A stretch of DNA of 22,899 bases, from assembly GCA_009801015.1 (NCBI GenBank), contig VHZZ01003844.1, positions 40,954-63,852 of the forward strand, read 5' to 3'. Both the position numbers and the translations under genes were made by a program. The DNA comes from Silene noctiflora (lineage: Eukaryota > Streptophyta > Magnoliopsida > Caryophyllales > Caryophyllaceae). Positions 9,893 through 20,900 of this stretch are shown piece after piece (within the stretch, counting starts at the first letter, position 1; the number at the start of each line of letters is the position of its first letter). Below the pieces are notes generated by a model. It saw nothing but the letters and a program-made list of their open reading frames with translations. It did not search any database and was not told the DNA's origin.

Positions 9893-10737
9893 TGTGACCA
9901 AAACCGTCACTTGGGCGCGTCAGGCAACCCAAACTCAAACTAAAGTATCACTTGGAATATAAATGAAGGAGAACGATATAATACGAAACTAATAAAGTGC
10001 GGAATAATCGTAGAATATCGCTATATAAAATGTAGTATTGAAATGAGAGAAATAATATATATAATACACGAGTTTGATGCATGTGTTTTGTAGAGAAAAG
10101 ATTACAAATGCTTGTGTAAAAATAGGATGAAAACTGAATGAAAAACAAAGGCCTAATGCCTTGTATATATAGGCGTGGAAAAGGGGAAGTTGAGGCTGAA
10201 TGGGTGCGTGGCCTTGGTGCCTCTTGGTGCTTGGGCGGGAAAGTGAAGGAGAGCCTCCTCTTCATGGGCTTGGCGGGAATCAAAGGGAGAGATGCCTTCC
10301 TTGTGTTTTGAAGTGTGGCGCCAAAATGAAGGGGAGGGAAGGAGAGGTGTCTTTGGGCGTGAGAGAGAGGGAGGAAGGGATAAGGATGAGGGAAGTTATG
10401 GGTACACATCACCATCCTCATGTGCCTCCCATGTGCCGCCACCCTAGCTAGCATGGACTAGGGGTGGACTAGGCGTGAGCTGCCTTAGTGACCCTCGAGT
10501 ACTTGTTAGCTAATGTCTACTCCCCGTGAACTGCGTCTACTTGAGTGAGCTTGCTGTGAGCTACGTCCACTTGAGTATGCTTGTCGTGAGCTTGAGTGAA
10601 CTAGCAAGGAGCTGCTTGGAGTTGGTTGTGAGCTTAATGCACGCTTGTGTACGCTTGTTGAGCTGCCTCGGATGTTTGTACGCCATGGTATGTGTCAAAT
10701 AACCTCAAAACGGCCTTGAAAAAAGTGGACCGTGACA
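9893..10737 (-). mobile_element. Probable solo LTR of a retrotransposon (minus orientation), 845 bases
   Basis: On the minus strand the block starts TGTCACGGTCC, a Ty3/gypsy-style LTR start, and ends GGTTTTGGTCACA, giving TG...CA termini. Flanking pentamers are AGACG (9888-9892) and AGTCG (10738-10742), matching at 4 of 5, which fits a target-site duplication. About two thirds in, a minus-strand TATATATA box (10161-10168) is followed by a leader-like, T-rich region, as in the U3-R-U5 order. No primer-binding site, gag or pol frame lies beside it, so it looks like a recombination product. The open frames inside (168 codons minus, 83 codons plus) are low-complexity and not credible proteins. 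Confidence 0.5.
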
Positions 10738-10951
10738 AGTCGTACACACTTTTTTTTGCCCCACGTACCATGTATAGAAACTGGAGTGGACCATACGTGC
10801 TATATAATGTCTCATTGGTCATTTGTGCTCACTTTAATACTGTACTATGCCAAAGACCTTGAATTCAATTCCTGCTTCAAAGTGATACTTTACCTTGTTT
10901 TATTTTCCAACCATAATTATGAAACAATAACTCTGGCGGAATACGGGTAAT

Positions 10952-11128
10952 ATTTCGTCACAAGCTGAAAATGAGGTAAAATATGATTCATTTAAGATAA
11001 AAATGTAACTATTTTTTAGATAAAAAGTTACCGGAACAATTTTCCATACTATAACATTTGTCATTAAAGTGATCACATTTTATGATTAAAATAGTGACAT
11101 TTGACCCGTCTTCAGTTTGTGACGAAAC
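10952..11128. mobile_element. Palindromic MITE-like element with TTTCGTCACAA ends
   Basis: The left terminus ATTTCGTCACAAGCTGAAAA (10952-10971) pairs with the right terminus CTTCAGTTTGTGACGAAAC (11110-11128), whose reverse complement is GTTTCGTCACAAACTGAAG; only a few of 19 positions mismatch. Inner arms also pair loosely (AAAATATGATTCAT with CATTTTATGATTAAAA). Size of about 177 bases and lack of coding capacity fit a MITE. Superfamily not assigned. Confidence 0.55.
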
Positions 11129-11730
11129 TTTTTTTTTTTTCTTTTTCCTTTTTCTAGTCGTTGTCACGGCATCATCTTACATTCTCTAACTAAAACCATA
11201 CCATTTCACAAGAGAGCAGGAAAAAAAAATATATACTCCGTATATATATACAATTACTATATTTTACTATAATCACAAATTTCAAGTTTCAACCTTGTAA
11301 CATCCACAACAACAAAAACTTTTTGTTGTTTTTCGTGGGTCCGCAACCCATCTACCTCATCTTAAGATGACATTTTTCACTAAAACTTCACACAATAACA
11401 ATTAGTTTTAAATGGGTCCTTACCTCCACTCAACAACAAGATCACAAAAAAAAAAAAAAAAGAATAAAATAATCACCAACACCCACAAGTCTTCAAGCTC
11501 GTCAGATTTGGATGAGAGTCATAAAAAGTCATTTTTAGATAAAAACTTTTTTGTTATTGCGTAGTGATGAGTGTAAGAATATCATGTTCAGGCATAACTG
11601 TTTTTATTGTTTTTGTTTGTTTAAATTTGAATTTCATTGTCTGAGTTCTACACTTCGCTACTAATGATGTCTTGACTATTCACATTTTGCATTCCTTTAA
11701 GATAATTTATAAAATCGTTGGTCATAAATT
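11129..11730. other. AT-rich intergenic stretch with homopolymer runs
   Basis: Holds a T-run (about 11129-11140), an alternating TA run near 11230-11250, an A-run of about 17 (11446-11462) and little else. No exon, RNA gene or element ends could be supported. Confidence 0.5.
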
Positions 11731-11832
11731 GTAGTCCCTCCATATATCTATGTTCTTCCCACTTTAATAAAATAATACTCATCATATATATTAGAGAAAT
11801 GGGAAAAAGACTTTTGTGCGGAAGGAGTAATA
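11731..11832. mobile_element. Stowaway-like MITE
   Basis: The left end GTAGTCCCTCCATATATCTA and right end TTTTGTGCGGAAGGAGTAAT are imperfect inverted repeats. The reverse complement of the right end reads ATTACTCCTTCCGCACAAAA, and TCTTCCCAC faces GGGAAAAAGA. Length of about 100 bases and TA-rich edges fit Stowaway. It ends only about 50 bases before the SINE target site. Confidence 0.55.
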
Positions 11833-11880
11833 CCTTATGTCACTCTGTGTAATTGAACAAGTTTTTCTAATGAGGGTAAT

Positions 11881-12131
11881 TGTAAGACTTCATTTTTTTT
11901 TTGACGAGCGAACTCGTAGGCGCTAATTTCGGTGCGCATATGTGAAGTTTGTGAACCACATATACCAGGTAAGCCACCTGAGGGTGACAGACTCGAAGTC
12001 TATAAGGCATGGACTCAAGACAAGAGTGCTCTATAAGATTTAGCTCTTGGGGAGGCTTAAACCCGGGTCTCCTGAGAATTTCACCCAAGTTTTAACCACT
12101 AAACTTCACCCTTACAGGTGTAAGACTTCAT
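11881..12131 (-). mobile_element. tRNA-derived SINE with perfect 13-base target duplication (minus orientation)
   Basis: TGTAAGACTTCAT occurs exactly at 11881-11893 and 12119-12131 and brackets a 225-base body (11894-12118). Read on the minus strand, the body has a box A-like GTTTAGTGGTTAAAACTT (about 12087-12104), a box B-like GGGTTTAAGCC (12064-12054), and a 3' A-tail of nine (T-run 11894-11902). Polymerase III promoter at the 5' end, A-tail at the 3' end and a direct duplication form the full signature of a tRNA-type SINE moved by LINE machinery. The open frame at 11867-12088 is a shadow of this element. Family name not assigned. Confidence 0.85.
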
Positions 12132-12648
12132 GTTAATTGAGAGTCACATTTCATAAGCTCAAATGAGTATTGTTTACAGAGATTAAAAGCATTATTTGCG
12201 TAGGTATTAATGAAACACACTTTTTTTTTATAATTTAATTTTAATAAATTAATAGTTAAATGTGTTTATTTGAGAATAGCCTTAGAATAAATGATCATCG
12301 GCAAACGTTCTTAAAATACGTATGAGAAGAGAAAATATTGCGAGTCAAGTCACTCACCCAATTAATGGGAATTGCATGAAAATTGAAATTACCAAAGAGG
12401 GGAGAAAAGGATTAAAAATTCTTACCTTTCATATGAATTGTCATTTCCCCCTATTTGCAAACAAGTCAAACAACTTCATTTTTTTAATTTCATGGGAATA
12501 ACATTTTCCATGTTTTTACAATAGCCTAAATAGGTAAACCTGACGAAGCAACCTCCACCCACATTACCATGACCAATATGCACTGGAACAGAGGACTCGA
12601 AGTTGACCGGCTTTCCAAATTGGCCAATCTAATTATACATAGATAATT

Positions 12649-12733
12649 TGATACTCAATGGTAACATGAATCCACTTTTCTCCTCACAAAAAGTGAGTCC
12701 ATGTTACCATTGGTGTGGATCAGAGAGAGTATA
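12649..12733. mobile_element. Hairpin MITE (Stowaway-like) with 24-base stem
   Basis: The stem arms 12656-12679 (CAATGGTAACATG then AATCCACTTTT) and 12689-12712 pair at 21 of 24 positions, the first 13 perfectly, around a 9-base loop. Outside the right arm, GATCAGAGAGAGTATAT gives a Stowaway-type end (reverse complement ATATACTCTCTCTGATC). The left side keeps only ATACTC, as if about 12 bases were lost there. No coding capacity. Confidence 0.55.
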
Positions 12734-12739
12734 TAACAA

Positions 12740-13660
12740 CACACAAATGACCTACCCGACGAAACCCATATGCTTGCAAACTCGAATGACCAGAACACAA
12801 ACTGACGCGACCTACGCCACATCTAATTGATCCATTTGTCAAGTTTAACCGGCCCATATCATTTTTTTTTTTTTTTTTTAAGTTTATCGCTCAATAATGA
12901 TCATGATTCACGACACAAGAACTTTTATTTCCAACAATATAACTTTCTACTCTAAACATGTATCACTTGGTCTCTTTTTAGACGGACCATTTTGGTCTAA
13001 AGTAATAAAACGGGATTTTGTAATCATTTTATAGTCAAATGTGTCCACTATTAAAAAACAAGTTACCATAAAATACAACATTGACTAAACCATTATGATT
13101 ACATTTATCCATAATAAAATGATTGTATATCGTATATGTGTCTGAAACTTCAAACGAAAAGTGGTCATCTGAAACAAGAATTTGCGCTGGTATATTTTTA
13201 ATATAACCGAGAGACATTATGCAAATATATTACAATTACAAAGTAATCCTTTATTGGTGGGATCGAAGAAGCACTATCTAAAAGTAATGAATACACAATA
13301 TAAAGTTGTCGTTTATACCATTTGAACTTCCATTACTTTTGTACTTTTTTTTTAAAAAAAAAGAAGTTTATTACCTTAGCAAACATTCATGGCTTGTTGG
13401 CTACATTTCTAGTCAACTGTCAACACTTTTGTAAATGAGGTATTCTTCTTCTCTATTCGTTTGCACACACATGATGAAAATAATGCACATGTAAAATAAG
13501 ATTTTTCATATAATCATATTATATGCCCGGATTTTTACAAGAGAATTATTTTAAATACAGATGTATTATAAATAAGAAAATAGACGAGAAGGGAGTCAAG
13601 GACATGTCATCGTAGGAGGATAAACTGGGCACCTAAAGTGAAAATATCCAAAAAAAAATT
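12740..13660. other. Non-genic AT-rich stretch with short inverted words
   Basis: An ACCCGAC/GACC-type block (about 12750-12850) is followed by a T-run of about 18 (12862-12880) and a small nested inverted set of TGGTCT, AGACGGACCA and TGGTCTAAA (about 12968-13001), then an ACTTTTTTTTTAAAAAAAAAG palindrome near 13346-13368. I see no gene here. Confidence 0.4.
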
Positions 13661-13767
13661 ACGAGTATTTTTTTTAGAGTACGTCAGTGCTCTTAAGGAT
13701 ACAATTATAATATAACATCAAGATAAATTAAAAGTACCGAGTATTTTTTAGGGTTACGTCATTGCTC
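13661..13767. repeat. Imperfect direct repeat, about 31 bases, twice
   Basis: Copy 1 (about 13661-13692) reads ACGAGTATTT then TAGAGTACGTCAGTGCTC. Copy 2 (about 13737-13767) reads CCGAGTATTT then TAGGGTTACGTCATTGCTC. They are in the same orientation with about 45 bases between. They may mark a partly duplicated element or short footprints. Confidence 0.55.
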
Positions 13768-14420
13768 GATACATCTCCGTATATGTAAAGATTCTTTCCC
13801 CATATTTGCATTTTATTCATCTTATATCTCGTTACCTTTTCCTTTAACACATCATCATTTACTTAAATATGAGTATCATCCAATACATGACCCGAATGTA
13901 TTATTAGTTTTATCGACGAAGTTAGTCGTTGAAATACAGCAATCAGTGCCAAAAACGCTAATTATTTATAAATGCATAATATGACTATTTTGACAAAATT
14001 ATTGCAACTTGCAATTAATCAGGACGTGTTAACATGTGATAATTTAATTAAAAAAATGCATGTCGCATAGTAATGATGAATCGAGACTTTGAACAAGTAT
14101 AAATGTAGGGTGAGTGGTGACAATGACATAAAAGCTGAAAAAAATAGTTGTTCAGGTATCTGATTTGATTTTACTTTCGTTTTTTTACCCTTTAAATCTA
14201 TACGATTAAATAATGATCATATTCTTTTATGTCATTTCATCAAAATGAGTTAGCTTTTTAGTTAGTTTGTCGAACATTATTTTTATATAATGAGCTACCT
14301 TATCAATTCCTACCTTTCCAAGTTTCAGTTAACTTTTCAGATTTCTAGTGAGTCTAATGCACGAAAATCCTTATACATATAACAAATCTCACCAACTCAT
14401 TCTTGAAAGTGGATAATGTA
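13768..14420. other. AT-rich intergenic stretch, nothing recognised
   Basis: No open frame of useful length, no RNA gene and no element termini could be supported here on either strand. Confidence 0.4.
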
Positions 14421-14631
14421 TTACTCCCCGTCTCGCTCATTTGTTGTTCTTTTTCATTTTGGGCGTCTCAATTAATTGTTGTCCTTTCTATTTTAGGTAT
14501 GCATTTGACAAGTAATTTGATCATTCACACTCAATTTGGTCTACTTGCCATCTAATAATTGGCTTCCTCCTTTTTACTTGGTCTTTGTGGCAAAACCAAA
14601 GGATAACAATTGACCGGGACGGAGAGAGTAC
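14421..14631. mobile_element. Stowaway-like MITE with internally duplicated arm
   Basis: The left end TTACTCCCCGTCTCGCTCAT, then TTGTTGTTCTTT, pairs with the right end GGATAACAATTGACCGGGAC, then GGAGAGAGTA (reverse complement TACTCTCTCCGTCCCGGTCA, then ATTGTTATCC). Directly after the left arm a similar sequence repeats in the same orientation: CGTCTCAATTAATTGTTGTC then CTTTCTATTTTAGG, matching CGTCTCGCTCATTTGTTGTT. About 210 bases, bounded by TA, no transposase. It ends about 370 bases past the phospholipase D stop codon. Confidence 0.65.
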
Positions 14632-14999
14632 TAATTTGCACCAACTCGTTTTTTTTATTGCTTATGAGTTTTAAAAAAATGTTAGACTTGACATAGTTCA
14701 AACTCGAAATCTTTAATCAAGTTAAATCAATCCCGAAATTAGAAAGAAACACGAGGTCATAAATCATTCAAGCAATGAAGCAAATAACATGACGTATCAG
14801 TCTATCTGATGCTATTTTACAACTAGATCATGTAAATACAATTATTTTACAAAAAACCTATTTCAGAAAGTTTTACGCGTTAAACATGTACTGTAAGCCT
14901 GTACTTGAATAAAAAAAAAATACATATCTTCGTTATTTTCATAAGTGAAACCGCCTCACACAATCTTGTATACGAGGCAACAGACAAAGAATCACAATC

Positions 15000-17900
15000 T
15001 CAAATGGTGAGGTTTTCCTGAATACCAGAGAAGGTACCCATAACTTTACCACCCAAATCAGGGAAAGTCTCAGAACCAGGAAGAGGGGTAACATTTCCGG
15101 TACGATCAACTTGTAGAGGGTACTTGAGTAGGTGTCCCTTCATTTCTGTTACCTCTTCTGATGCATATTGTCTCCAGTTTTCCTCACCCATAGATCTTAC
15201 ACTTCTCACACACTCTAAACTTTCTGGATGACTAAAGCAGTCGTCGACTGTCCCTAAGTGCTCTGCCCACAATGACATCCTGTACCCGTATACCTGCAAT
15301 CCCAAGATCAATGACATTGTAGACTTGTACTATGTGGGAAAGTCTTTTGTAGGACATTCTTATCACAGGCTAGGATTCGAGATAAGCGGATGAGAAATCT
15401 TTCATCCGACTATCTTATCATTCTAACTTTGTACGAATCATTTTGAAAAGTTGAATTTTTAATCTAAAAGCCGCACTTTCAGACCCAAACCATGAGTAAT
15501 TACTACCCCCTCCGTCCCAATCATTTGTTTCCCTTTGATTAAAATAATCCGCTCAAAGAATAAAAAAGGCAAACAAATGATCGAGACAAAGCGAGTATAT
15601 CATTTACAGAGTAATAATTTTTACCAACACCGGCTGCCATTTTAAAGAGAAACGACGACAATTATCTCAGAGACCCCAATACGGGTGTGACCTAATATAA
15701 CTTCGTTGTGAGAGTGTGGGATCGTCTAATCCAAGAATCTGAGCTTTTTAATTTTTTATTTATTTAGTGATTAAGATAGAGGAGTGAACATCCATACTTG
15801 TCCATAAGGATGAGAATGCTTTCTAGCCCAAGTATAATGCGGCTGATAAGCGCCCATTGCAATTTCGGTATCTCTGGTACCTTCCATAGATCGCTGGTTG
15901 ATGTTTGCAGAACCCACAATGACATACTCATCATCAACAATCATGCCCTTTGAGTGAACATAGATCATAAACCGTCGGTTCTTCTTAGTGTGCGCCTGTT
16001 TCAATCAAGTTTAGCAATTCAGGTGTATTTCGATCAATCACACAGAGTATGGTTTCTACGGAGTATGAAAATCGATTAGCCTAACTGCATGTCTGCATGA
16101 GTTTGCATGTATATAGCACGAAAGGACGAGATACATGGATAGTTGATACTACAATACCAAGCGAAAACAGCAACATAGCCATAATCCCCAAGAGCACTTA
16201 ATCATTTGAAATAGTTGCAGAGTTGTAGTTTAGTCAAAAGCAACCTAAAGGATGTATACCTGATGAGTATTTTCATTAGTTGAGCCTCCAGAATCTCTGG
16301 AACGATGCTCATTTGATGCCTCACGGTTTCCTAAGCAGAAGAAATTTAGAAAGTCTTGAGGCTCATATGTGTTTTCCATTCCCGTTTCTTCCAAAGCCTT
16401 GTAGATGATCTCATACATCATTTGCATCGTCTTGTACTGCAAGACAGAGAAAGCATGTAAAAGTACAGCTTATAAAACCGTTTTATCACGAGGACGCCTC
16501 CAAACGCCCAATTCTAAAAGGCTTCACAACAAATGAGTAACAAATTTTATTACAAGGCTTCTTCATTCTGTAAGATGCCTTACAAGTAGCCCGAATTCTG
16601 TACCTAGACCATACTTCGAAAGTAACTTCATAATACTTCAGAAGTAAAGCAATTGTAATAAGAAAGTGGCATCAAAATTGTTGACGACTTATGATTCTTG
16701 GCTTCGGAGGGGACCTAGCCTCCCGCTTTTTAGTATCTTTATTAGTAATGTACAAACTCTACACAAAAAAGCCATTTGTGTACTGTTTGTTGCTTCAATA
16801 TTACAAGTAACTTATCTCAGGTTTCCGACCTAGCCGTCACTATGGAGGAAGAAAACTGAGGGCGGATATAGTGTGAATGAACCATTTAAACTTATCATAA
16901 ACTTTTACGGTGATACAGATCTATACAAGTTGTACTCTACCTGCCAGAAAAGAATCCTCTGTGTTGCCTGACCTTTAGGATCACCCTCCGGCCACATTGG
17001 AACTATAACATACACTGCAAATCTTTCATTCGCTCGGATTTTGTCAGCAATCTTGAAGGCAATCTCAATAGGTATCAAATTGTTAGCACCTGGAAAAGAT
17101 AAGAACAAATAAGGACATACTCCGTAAAATACAAAAGCTAAACTAGATTATTACTCAATGCATTATTTGTTTGGTGTAAAAAATACAAGGGAAATTTTCT
17201 GATGATGACGGTGTTCAAAACCAGGCCTTGTGTACCGCCACTCAATGACTTTATCAGCTAAGTTAAGTAAGATCTGCATATACTGCATTGGAGTACTTCA
17301 ATGTACAACAACAGTTTACAGGCTACTACTACACAATGTAGAGCCCGAGATGAACACAGTCATCCATACAAACAATTTTGAGGCCTTGGTCAGTGATAAA
17401 GGCTGAGGGTCTGTGGACAAAAGACTGTGGGTTCATCCGCTTTACTTATAATAGTAATGACTTAATGCCGTGCAACGACAAATAAAGTTCTAGTAGCTCA
17501 CCTAAGTTCTTGGAAGAATCCCAATTATAGGATGAGCCAAGAAAGTATTGATTCTCGATGTAAATGTAATGCTGGGCTGAACGAATGGCATGCACATAAG
17601 CCGCATGTATACTCATGTCTATGAGTACATTTTTTCCGCAGACAAGGTTCTGTTTCACCATACGAAGACCAAATATTAGATAAAAAAAGGGAAGATCGTG
17701 GAGAGATCGAAAAGAAACATACTCCCTTGTACGGAGTTGTACTGTTTATAATTGTCCCCATCTAACCATCTGATATTCAGATATTGATGGTCCAACCATG
17801 TAATTTTAACCAACATTTTCACACAATATGCAATATCTATAAATTTTAAACACCATAATGTGAAAATAGTCGTTTTAATAAGTCAAAATTTACACCGTCT

Positions 17901-20900
17901 CTCGTCATGTACTTGGGAGAATATAATGGAGACATTAATAAAACATAGTCGTACCCACTCTGTCCCGTCTCTTGGATCCTTTGGAAATCCTTTCACAGAA
18001 TTGGAGTCAATTGAGCGGAAAACCTTGAATGTAGTTATAAACAGGTCAGTTTATATACTTACAACAGATCACAAACAAAATCGTGTAGAACAACATTTAA
18101 AGCTAAGAGCGACTACCTGAACGTGCCATGATTCGCTATCTTCAACACTGTGGCTCAAGGCATCTTTAAATCCAATAATATCAGGAATAGTATCGATTTT
18201 AAGCAGATGATCATCATAAGATCTGCTCAGCATTTGAAGCTTACCAGGCTTTGAAGCCTTTAACCACCGACTCTCAAAATTAGCCAGAACATCATATGCA
18301 GCTGGTCCATCAATTTGACTGTGCATGTCATGCCACGGCTCTCTTGGTAAGCCATCAGTAGAACCCTGTCAAGTGGAGGCAAGAATTATATAAAAGGCGG
18401 AAAAAGGATAAAAAGTCTCCTCAGAGCTCTCCCCTAACCCGGCAAACTCACCGCTGCCCAGACTGAATATATAACAACCCGACCCGCTACCGTCGTAACA
18501 CAACCCCAATAAGATGGGATGTACACCATTGGGCCGTTATTTGTCCTCACTTAAACCCAAAAGCACAACGCCTTGTTACTAAGTGGTGGGTGGAATCCCT
18601 TATAGACATATCACAAGCTCCTCAATTTCCCGATGTGGGACAACTTTACTCTCAATAACCTGGTGTGTTACAGAATAACCCATAAATGAACCAAAATATG
18701 AATTTACTCAGCCTGATCCGTAGTTGGTCTGAACTTTGCTGAACCTGACATCCACCAGATCTGCTATTACTCGACTCTAAATCATTTGACTTGAAAATGA
18801 CTCAATCCGAAGTATTGGAAATTGAAGGGTAGGTTTTGGGGAGGGGGATTTAGTCTCCTAAGTTTATGTACGTACCAAAACAAAAACCTTCATATTCACG
18901 ATCCAACTTGACCGGACTAAAATCTAAATGACCCTAGGCATAATTACTCGATCAAAGCCATTTGAAGGTGTATAAAATACCCAAAATGATCCGACCAGAA
19001 CTCAACCTAACCCTTGTCCTACTCGAATGACCCATTTGTTAACTTATGCGTCGTGACTAAGTAACAATATGGTGTGCGGCAGAACCATATTATAAAAGTG
19101 CCTCAAAGCCCTAGGGCTAAGCTAAGGGTCAAACTGGACCAGGAAAACGGGGAATTTTTAGAAAGGTAATTCCTGGCCATTTCATTAAAGAATGAGAGTA
19201 TATATACATTACATCGCTAGGCTCTAAGCTAAGCTACAACCATAATGCAACAAAAGATGCAAAAGTACAAATTACATTCAAGCATGTTAGTTTATCAACC
19301 AATCAGAGAGGAGGGCAGAATGATTACAGTAAAATTAGGTTGATGATAGTCATCCTTGTGAAGTGTTTCCAATGTTCTGTAGAGAGAATGTCCTGGATTA
19401 TCATACCGTCCCCCACATAGGTCGAGCCCTCCAACAAAAGCTATTATCTTTCGCTTATAGTAACCTGCATCAGCATCTACTATAACAGTTTTTTGGTGAT
19501 GAGTGTAGATCACTTCAGCTTCCTAGTGATTAAGAGACAAAGAGAAGGGTAAGATCAGCGCTTTCAAAACTATATAGAGCAACTATTACCAATCTAACAT
19601 AGAAACCAACAATATGAAAACAGAGAAATCTCATATACCACAACCAAATTTCTTCGCAAACAGTAAATCAGGAGTCACACATGTGTCATGAGTCATGACT
19701 AAAGACTAAGGTCTAGTACCAATAATCTTACCCTAAGGTCTAGCTGAAATAGAGTTGAAGTGGTGTTGTCGATCATGGAATAATGTGTGAAATGAGTTGT
19801 AAAATGCACAGTTGAAAAATAAGCAAAGGCCTAAATAACTACCATGGAAAAAAATTGACCTAATACTTTAAAACTTGCTCATGGACTGTTTTAAGCGGTA
19901 AAGCCTCCTAAACGAATCGTCTTTCTTTCGTTCACCGATGATTTTGATGGAAGGTCCTTCGATCAATCAGTTAATTACATTTTAAATTAACTCATACAAT
20001 AGAACTGTATAATCTAAAACTAACTTGTGCAAGTGTTCAGCATAAATAATTGAATACTGCATGTCTGCAATGTCAATTTCTGTCAAACAGAAGAGTTGCT
20101 TGCTATTTATAGAGTCAAATCACATTCAACTGGTACACGAAATACCTGTTGGCTGATCAAACTATGCCCTTTGCCACCTGACCGAGGGCAGAGGATCACA
20201 TGTACTGACGAGCCTTTGAAGAAATTGTAAGTCTCCTCATCACCTGTTGCTAAAAGGCCACCCTACAAAATAGAAATATCAATCAACAAGATACGGAACA
20301 TTGAAGCGCTGTAAATTGAAGCAGACAACCATAAACGAGCAAACCTAATATACATCTCATAATGAACGCGAATAAACATACACTCATTGAGAAACTCATC
20401 AATTCTATCAGCAATAACAGTATCACTCAAGTGCCTCAAGCTCTCCCTTGAATAGCGGAATAAGGGAGGTTGGATTTAAGAAGTTCTACCATTGTGATCA
20501 CCCATAGTGAAAAACTAAAAATTGTGCAAAGAAATCCAATTTTACAGTAAAAAGAAGCGCAGCCAGTTTATCGAGTCTTTTTGTTGTATTTCATTATAAT
20601 CTAGAACCAAAGAATTGCGAAACTTTAGCTCTATTTAGAACTTGCGGTTCTATGAAACTTTGAAAACTGAAAGTCAGATCAGGGAAACTACTTACAGTAG
20701 TAAATTGACAAAATCTCCTAGAAGTGGGGTCATCCCAAACAAGGAGAAGAACTCTAACTCCCTCTTGAGCCTTAGATTTAAGAAGGGCGCCTAATGTGAT
20801 ACCTGATGCATTATGAGCATCGCGAACCAGTCTGACAAGGTTATTTACAGACCACCCTGTAATATACACTAAACGACGAGCATGAGAAATAGAATTGAAG

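Noticed and set aside
9948-10454. 168-codon open frame on the minus strand, with an 83-codon frame opposite
   Set aside because: Composition is low-complexity, no domain is seen, and it lies inside the probable solo LTR (9893-10737).
11867-12088. 73-codon minus-strand frame
   Set aside because: It lies within the SINE body and tail; the element boundaries explain it.
12862-12880. Long T-run as a polymerase III terminator or a SINE tail
   Set aside because: No promoter boxes or flanking duplication on either side; treated as a simple homopolymer.
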